A DNA stretch of 37,450 bases from Anoxypelagibacter denitrificans (GTDB taxonomy: Bacteria > Pseudomonadota > Alphaproteobacteria > Pelagibacterales > Pelagibacteraceae). The stretch spans positions 1-37,450 of the forward strand of contig JAGFVZ010000002.1 of NCBI GenBank assembly GCA_017640265.1. Direction: 5' to 3'. Numbering within the stretch: position 1 is the first letter of the stretch; each line of letters starts with the position of its first letter. The notes beneath the pieces were generated by a model. The model made no database searches. It saw only the letters and a program-made list of their open reading frames with translations, and had not been told where the DNA came from. Made by a program: the position numbers and the translations under genes. Positions 32,680 through 37,450 of the stretch are shown piece by piece.

Positions 32680-33971
32680 CTTTTTAAAATCCTTTTGAAA
32701 ATTACATCAATTTTTCTTGTGTGATAACTAAAATCAAATAATTTATTTAAAGTGTTAACAGGTATTTTACCTATTATTTTTTTATCCTTTAATAAAGTAT
32801 TATAGAAAGAAGAGTTGTTTTCAAGAGATTTCATAGCACACTTTTGAACTATTTTATAAGCCGCCTGTCGTTTTAAACCCTTAGAGGTGAGCTCTAACAA
32901 AACTCTTTGTGAAAAAAACAAACCTTTAGTTAACTCTAAATTTCTTTTCATGTTTTTTGAACTAATTTTCATTGATTTTACGATTTCATTCAATCTATTT
33001 AACGCGAAGTCTAAAGTTATAGTGGTGTCCGGACCGATATTTCTTTCTACGCTTGAATGCGAAATATCTCGTTCATGCCAAAGTGCTACATTTTCTAAAG
33101 CAGGTATCACACTAGCTCTTATAAGTCTGGCTAGTCCAGTAAGATTTTCACTTAGTACTGGATTTTTTTTATGCGGCATTGCTGAAGATCCCATTTGCTT
33201 ACTTTTAAAAAATTCCTGAACTTCAGAAACTTCGGTTCTTTGTAAATGTCTTATTTCAACCGCAAATCTTTCTATTGAACTAGCTATAATTCCTAAAACA
33301 GAAAAAAAATAGGCATGTCTATCTCTAGGTATAATTTGTGTAGATATTGGTTCAACTTTTAATTTCAATTTATTTGCAACAAATTTTTCAATTCGTGGAT
33401 CTACATTGGCAAAAGTTCCTACAGCCCCGGATATCGCACAAGTAGATATTTCTTTTATGGCACTATCCAAACGATCATAATTTCTAGAAAACTCTTCATA
33501 AAAAGTTAAAAGTTTTAGTCCAAACGTTATTGGCTCCGCATGTATCCCGTGGCTTCTGCCTATACACAAAGTATGTTTATGTTTGACAGCTTGTTTTTTT
33601 ATTGATTTTAGTAATTCTTCAATGTCACTCAATAAAATTAACCCAGACTGTCTTAGCTGCAGATTAAAACAAGTGTCTAATACGTCAGATGATGTCAGGC
33701 CTTTATGTAAAAAACTTCCCTCTTTTCCAGTTTTTTCAGTAACAGAGGTCAGAAAAGCAATTAGATCATGTCTTACCTTTTCTTCTATTTTTAAAATTCT
33801 TTTTACATTTATTTTTGATTTTGATTTTATCTTTTTTACAACACCTTTAGGAATTATTTTAAATTTTTCCATAGCCGCTGCAGCGGCAAGTTCTATTTGC
33901 AACCAAATAGTATATCTGTTTTGATCTTCCCATATTCGTTTTAATTCTTTTCTTGAGTATCTTTCTATCAT
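32676..33971 (-). CDS. purB: Adenylosuccinate lyase
   Basis: The 431-residue fumarase/aspartase-superfamily enzyme starts MIERYSRKELKRIWEDQNRY and has TSSDVLDT (93-100), GRSHGIHAEP (138-147) with H141, and the signature loop GSSAMPHKKNP (261-271). It cleaves SAICAR and adenylosuccinate to release fumarate, so it acts directly after PurC and also in AMP synthesis. Its start overlaps the map stop by 4 nt. Confidence 0.95.
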   Translation of the reverse strand: MIERYSRKELKRIWEDQNRYTIWLQIELAAAAAMEKFKIIPKGVVKKIKSKSKINVKRILKIEEKVRHDLIAFLTSVTEKTGKEGSFLHKGLTSSDVLDTCFNLQLRQSGLILLSDIEELLKSIKKQAVKHKHTLCIGRSHGIHAEPITFGLKLLTFYEEFSRNYDRLDSAIKEISTCAISGAVGTFANVDPRIEKFVANKLKLKVEPISTQIIPRDRHAYFFSVLGIIASSIERFAVEIRHLQRTEVSEVQEFFKSKQMGSSAMPHKKNPVLSENLTGLARLIRASVIPALENVALWHERDISHSSVERNIGPDTTITLDFALNRLNEIVKSMKISSKNMKRNLELTKGLFFSQRVLLELTSKGLKRQAAYKIVQKCAMKSLENNSSFYNTLLKDKKIIGKIPVNTLNKLFDFSYHTRKIDVIFKRILKR

Positions 33972-34744
33972 ATTTTATACGGAGGAAAGTCTAATCCACT
34001 TTTTGATAAAGTAAATATTTCATAACTCTTGTCTGTTATACCAACTGTGTGTTCAAATTGTGCGGATAAAGTTTTGTCTTTAGTAACCGCTGTCCAACCA
34101 TCATTCAATATTTTTGTGTCATACTTTCCTTCATTTATCATGGGTTCAACTGTGAAAATCATGCCTGTTTTTAATTTATTTCCTGTTTTTGGATTTCCAT
34201 AATGTAATATGTTTGGATGTTCATGAAAGTTTTTTCCAATTCCATGTCCGCAAAAATCTCTAACTACTGAAAAACCTTTTGATTCAACATAACTTTGAAT
34301 TGTTGAGCCTATGTCACCAACGTAAATTCCGTCCTTAAGTATATTTATAGATTTCATCATTGATTCATAGGTAGTTTTTACTAATTTTTTAGCTTTTGCA
34401 GAAACCTCTCCAACAAAAAACATTCTACTCGTGTCACCATGCCATCCATCTTTTAACGTCGTTACATCAACATTAATTATATCTCCTTCTCTTAATATTT
34501 TATCTTTAGGTATTCCGTGGCAAACAACATGATTGGGAGATACGCAAGAAGATTTAGGAAATCCTCTGTAAAACAAGGGTGCCGAATAAGCGCCATGATC
34601 ATTAATAAATTCAAAACATAACTTATCAATTTGTTCAGTTGCTATACCTGGTTTAACTATTTTTACAACCTCGTCCAAAGCAGCAGAGGCTATAGCTCCA
34701 GCCTTTCTTGTTTTACTAAAAGCTTCCACAATATTATCGGTCAT
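33968..34744 (-). CDS. map: Methionine aminopeptidase, type I
   Basis: The 258-residue protein has all metal ligands of the E. coli enzyme in order: D93 (NVDVTT), D104 (GDTSRMF), H167 (GHGIG), E200 (TVEPMI) and E231 (FEHT), plus the substrate histidine H76 (VVCHGIP). There is no N-terminal zinc-finger extension, as expected in bacteria. It removes initiator methionine from nascent proteins. It overlaps sfsA by 11 nt upstream and purB by 4 nt downstream. Confidence 0.96.
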   Translation of the reverse strand: MTDNIVEAFSKTRKAGAIASAALDEVVKIVKPGIATEQIDKLCFEFINDHGAYSAPLFYRGFPKSSCVSPNHVVCHGIPKDKILREGDIINVDVTTLKDGWHGDTSRMFFVGEVSAKAKKLVKTTYESMMKSINILKDGIYVGDIGSTIQSYVESKGFSVVRDFCGHGIGKNFHEHPNILHYGNPKTGNKLKTGMIFTVEPMINEGKYDTKILNDGWTAVTKDKTLSAQFEHTVGITDKSYEIFTLSKSGLDFPPYKI

Positions 34745-35444
34745 TAAATAAAATTTTTATTTCGTTATTTATTTCTATTCCTTTCGAGGAAAATTTACAA
34801 TCATAACAAAACATTTTGACGTTTTTTTCAGAAGCTTCTTTAAAAGCTCTAAAATATTCCTGATCAATATCTGAGGCAATACCAAATGACTTACAATTTT
34901 CTATTTGAATTAAGTAAATCATGTAACTTTCAAAACCTTCTTCTTGGGCCTTTATAAGATTTTCCAGATGTTTTTTTCCTCTATCTGTTATTGCATCAGG
35001 AAATTCAGCATGACCTTTTTTTCTACTTAAGGTGACACTTTTTACCTCTAAAAAAGCTTTTTTATTTATATTTGTGTTTGTAAGTAAAAAATCGAATCTT
35101 GTGTTAATTCCAAATTTTTGTTCGGGTTTTATTAAATTAAATTGAGCTAAACCTTTGATTAATTTTTTTTCCAAAGCTTCATGAATTATTTTATTTGTTA
35201 CATGTGTGTTAACACAATATTTATTTTCATCAACTTTTATAATCTGCAGTGTATATTTTAGTTTTCTATTTTTATTTTTAGACTCTGTTATCCATACAGC
35301 GTTACCCTTTCTTAGAAGTTTAAGCATTGAACCAGGATTTGGGCAATGAGCTGTTATGATTTTATTTTTTAACTTAATATCTACAAAAAATCGCTTATAT
35401 CTTTTTATAAGAACTCCTGGTATTAATTCATTCTCAAAATCCAT
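34734..35444 (-). CDS. sfsA: SfsA family protein
   Basis: From ATG 35444 the protein has 236 residues and starts MDFENELIPGVLIKRYKRFF. SfsA markers are AHCPNPGSML, NTRFDFLLTN, LEVKSVTLS and AEFPDAITDRGKKHLENL. The fold joins an OB-like DNA-binding domain to a PD-(D/E)XK-like nuclease core. E. coli SfsA was named for sugar-fermentation stimulation; its cellular role is unclear, so none is assigned. An in-frame TTG at 35462 would add six residues but the ATG is preferred. First gene of the overlapping map-purB-purC-purSQL unit. The divergent cinA-like gene begins 21 bp away. Confidence 0.92.
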   Translation of the reverse strand: MDFENELIPGVLIKRYKRFFVDIKLKNKIITAHCPNPGSMLKLLRKGNAVWITESKNKNRKLKYTLQIIKVDENKYCVNTHVTNKIIHEALEKKLIKGLAQFNLIKPEQKFGINTRFDFLLTNTNINKKAFLEVKSVTLSRKKGHAEFPDAITDRGKKHLENLIKAQEEGFESYMIYLIQIENCKSFGIASDIDQEYFRAFKEASEKNVKMFCYDCKFSSKGIEINNEIKILFNDR

Positions 35445-35465
35445 TTTTTTTAATATTATCAAATT

Positions 35466-36227
35466 ATGGTAAGAAAAAATAAAAAAATTACAGCTGCAAT
35501 CTTAATTATTGGCAATGAGATTTTATCTGGTAGAACAAAAGATCAAAATGTTTCTTATTTGGCTTCTTGGTTAAATAATAATCTAGGAATTAAAACTGAA
35601 GAAGTAAGAATAATTCCAGATATTGAAAAAACAATAATAAAAAACATTTCAACATTAAGAAAAAAATATAATTATGTCTTAACCACAGGAGGCATAGGAC
35701 CCACACATGACGATATTACAGCGGAATCAATATCCAAAGCTTTAAAAGTTAAGTACAATTATAATAGAGAGGCTTTTAATATATTGGAAAAATATTATGG
35801 AAAGAAAAATTTTAATAGTGGTAGAAAAAAAATGGCTAGAATGCCAAGTGGCTCAAAATTGATTTATAATCCTTCTAGCATAGCTCCAGGATTTATAATT
35901 AAAAACGTTATTTGTTTACCAGGAATTCCTTCCATAATAAGATCAATGATAGATAATCTGAAAAATTATTTAAAGCCAGGATCAAAAACATATAGCCTTA
36001 CAATCAACATGATAGCTGTTGAAAGTAAAATAGCAAAAGAACTGAGTGTTATTCAAAAAAAATATAAAAAATTTGTTGATATAGGAAGCTATCCCTTTTT
36101 TAGACTTGGAAAAGTAGGGGTTGCAGTTGTTACAAGATCAGTAAAGAAAAAATTGTTACAATCCTGCCATAAAGAAATTATTAAAATGATCAGGAAAAAA
36201 AAGATAAAAACTTTTACAAGGATATAA
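35466..36227 (+). CDS. CinA/MoaB-type molybdopterin-binding domain protein
   Basis: The 253-residue protein starts ITAAILIIGNEILSGRTKDQN and has the MPT-binding loop TTGGIGPTHDDITAE (73-87), followed by ARMPSGSKLIYNPSS and a PGIPSIIRSMI segment. This is the N-terminal domain of CinA, competence/damage-inducible protein A, where the family hydrolyses ADP-ribose or related nucleotides in NAD recycling. The C-terminal PncC-type nicotinamide nucleotide amidase of full CinA is absent. The next gene follows with a one-base overlap, ruling out a longer reading here. Function as a lone domain is uncertain. Confidence 0.87.
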   Translation: MVRKNKKITAAILIIGNEILSGRTKDQNVSYLASWLNNNLGIKTEEVRIIPDIEKTIIKNISTLRKKYNYVLTTGGIGPTHDDITAESISKALKVKYNYNREAFNILEKYYGKKNFNSGRKKMARMPSGSKLIYNPSSIAPGFIIKNVICLPGIPSIIRSMIDNLKNYLKPGSKTYSLTINMIAVESKIAKELSVIQKKYKKFVDIGSYPFFRLGKVGVAVVTRSVKKKLLQSCHKEIIKMIRKKKIKTFTRI

Positions 36228-36643
36228 TGTTATATTTTGCCTTTGGCAGTAATCTTAATCGAAAACAAATAAAAAGACGTTGTAAAAATTCTCGATTTAT
36301 TTCTCGTCATATTTTAAAAAACTACCAACTTGTCTTTAGAAGCAAATATGGAGCCGCTGACATACAAAGAAAGAAAGGAAGCTCTGTTTTGGGTGCTATC
36401 TACGATATAAATAAAGCTGATGAGAAAAAATTAGATGTTTATGAAGAATTTCCAAAAGTGTACGTGAAAAAATATTTTAAAATTTTGGGAAAGAAAGTGA
36501 TGTTTTATTATATGTCCAGTAAAACAAAACAGACTGAACCATCTAGAAGATATTTAAGTTCAATTATTCAAGGTTATAAAGATTGTGGATATCAAGATTC
36601 TCATGTCCTAGTTTCAAAAATGAGTAGAATAAAAGCAAGATGA
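36227..36643 (+). CDS. Gamma-glutamylcyclotransferase-like (AIG2/GGCT fold) protein
   Basis: The 138-residue protein begins LYFAFGSNLNRKQIKRRC, the substrate-binding YGSNL-type loop of the GGCT/AIG2 fold, and has LDVYEEFPKVY (69-79), where E73 fits the catalytic glutamate of LDxYEG. The family releases 5-oxoproline from gamma-glutamyl amines or amino acids, but many bacterial members are uncharacterised. It is 1 nt overlapped with the CinA-like gene and overlaps the GT17 gene by 4 nt. Confidence 0.83.
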   Translation: MLYFAFGSNLNRKQIKRRCKNSRFISRHILKNYQLVFRSKYGAADIQRKKGSSVLGAIYDINKADEKKLDVYEEFPKVYVKKYFKILGKKVMFYYMSSKTKQTEPSRRYLSSIIQGYKDCGYQDSHVLVSKMSRIKAR

Positions 36644-37425
36644 AAATTTTTGACTGTTTTACGTATCTTGACGAAGATATAGTTTTAGATCTTCGTCTAA
36701 ATTACCTAAACAACTACATAGATAAATTTGTAATAGTAGAAAGCAAGTTCACTCATAGTGGTAAAAAAAGAAATTTAAACTTTAATATTAAAAATTTTGA
36801 AAAATTTAAAAAAAAAATAATATACTTAGTTTTAGACCACGAGCCACCAGGCATTCAAACAATTAATGATGGCGACGATGAAAACACAAAAAATAGCAAA
36901 TATATTTTAAACGGCATGAGAAGAGATTTTTATCAAAGAAATTTTATTATTAACGGTTTAAAAGAATCAGCCGATAACGATCTAATCTTGATCTCTGATT
37001 TAGATGAAATTCCAAAATTAGATAATATAGATTTACATTCAACGAAGGATAAGTTTGTTTTTTTTAAACAAAAAATGTTTTATTATAAATTTAATCTTTG
37101 CTCAAAATCTGTGACCTGGATAGGAACGCGTGGTTGTAAAAAAAAATATTTAGAATCTCCTCAGTGGCTTAGAAATATAAAAGATAGATCTTACCCAATA
37201 TGGCGCCTGGATATCATTTTTTCAAAAAATAAGTATTCTAATATTAATTTTATTCAAGATGGTGGCTGGCACTTTTCATACATAAAAACACCCGAAGATA
37301 TTGAAAAAAAACTTTCAATTGAAAATGGTATCATCAGATACCTCACGGTTAAATACAATAAGTTAGATCTTGATAAAGAATATTTTAATTTTAAGAAAAA
37401 AAATAAATTTTATGAAAAGAGATAA
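36640..37425 (+). CDS. Glycosyltransferase family 17 protein (MGAT3-like)
   Basis: The 261-residue protein starts KIFDCFTYLDEDIVLDLRLN and runs through DKFVIVESKFTHSGKKRNL, the conserved core of GT17 (beta-1,4-N-acetylglucosaminyltransferase family; eukaryotic MGAT3 adds the bisecting GlcNAc). A metal-type motif SDLDEIPK (119-126) and GGWHFSY (208-214) near the C-terminus are also present. In bacteria the family is probably involved in surface glycan synthesis; donor and acceptor are not known. It overlaps the upstream GGCT-like gene by 4 nt, and a lysine-rich ORF begins inside its last codons. Confidence 0.87.
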   Translation: MKIFDCFTYLDEDIVLDLRLNYLNNYIDKFVIVESKFTHSGKKRNLNFNIKNFEKFKKKIIYLVLDHEPPGIQTINDGDDENTKNSKYILNGMRRDFYQRNFIINGLKESADNDLILISDLDEIPKLDNIDLHSTKDKFVFFKQKMFYYKFNLCSKSVTWIGTRGCKKKYLESPQWLRNIKDRSYPIWRLDIIFSKNKYSNINFIQDGGWHFSYIKTPEDIEKKLSIENGIIRYLTVKYNKLDLDKEYFNFKKKNKFYEKR

Positions 37426-37450
37426 GAAAAGAAAAGGAAAAAAATCTAAT
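37412..37450 (+). CDS. Start of a possible downstream gene, cut by the window end
   Basis: ATG at 37412 opens a frame to the window edge reading MKRDKKRKGKKSN, overlapping the end of the GT17 gene by 14 nt. The strongly basic start could belong to a short-tailed protein or could be chance; too little is visible for a family call. Confidence 0.25.
   Translation, partial: MKRDKKRKGKKSN

Noticed and set aside
1..37450. tRNA genes, CRISPR arrays, IS elements, integrases or toxin-antitoxin pairs
   Set aside because: No cloverleaf-sized gap, regularly spaced repeats, transposase or integrase motifs, or small paired ORFs with such motifs were seen; nearly all sequence is accounted for by core genes.

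Overview
The window is an AT-rich bacterial chromosome segment with almost no intergenic space. Gene content points to a SAR11-type marine alphaproteobacterium (Pelagibacterales). The indicators are the SpeD-SpeE fusion, the methylcitrate pair prpB-prpC, the small-type PurL with PurS and PurQ, class II DAHP synthase, CGFS glutaredoxin next to BolA, tiny spacers and many 1-11 nt gene overlaps. This assignment is inferred from gene content and composition; no search was run. I see no tRNA, rRNA, CRISPR array, insertion sequence, prophage or integrase.

Layout. 1-114: 3' end of an unrecognised gene. 123-2156 (-): aldolase/short-chain dehydrogenase fusion. 2248-3294 (+): SpeD-SpeE spermidine fusion enzyme. 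3319-6332: surface-glycan genes (frameshifted DUF6165-like gene, GT9, GT4) plus a thioredoxin-like protein. 6353-6856: gamma-carbonic-anhydrase-like protein. 6875-8960: two divergent genes, a 3-hydroxyisobutyrate dehydrogenase homologue and an MFS transporter, both broken by many single-base indels. 8994-11248 (+): rpoZ, dusA and a TauE/SafE permease. 11245-12705 (-): phosphomannomutase/phosphoglucomutase. 12866-15807 (+): nrdA-nrdB. 15816-19146 (-): gph, lysE-type exporter, prpB, prpC. 19213-28229 (+): a long co-directional run of a GlmU acetyltransferase domain alone, glmS, class II aroG, nadE, cysS, cimA, a TrmJ-like methyltransferase and rpsD. 28246-35444 (-): sfsA, map, purB, purC, purS, purQ, purL, bolA, grxD, tightly overlapped. 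35466-37450 (+): CinA-like protein, gamma-glutamylcyclotransferase-like protein, GT17 glycosyltransferase and the start of a further ORF.

The genes are mostly core metabolism. Purine synthesis from SAICAR synthetase to adenylosuccinate lyase sits with the FGAM synthetase complex. GlmS plus the acetyltransferase domain cover two steps towards UDP-GlcNAc. CimA starts isoleucine synthesis and AroG starts aromatic synthesis. PrpB and PrpC handle propionyl-CoA. The GT9, GT4 and GT17 genes suggest envelope polysaccharide work.

I found no convincing new multi-gene system. The points most worth checking are the stand-alone GlmU acetyltransferase domain, the cluster of about a dozen indels between about 7430 and 8780 (probably a local sequence-quality problem), the single-base frameshift in the DUF6165-like gene, the SpeD-SpeE fusion with an altered SpeE substrate motif, an NrdA without an obvious ATP-cone, and a GT17 enzyme in a bacterial operon.
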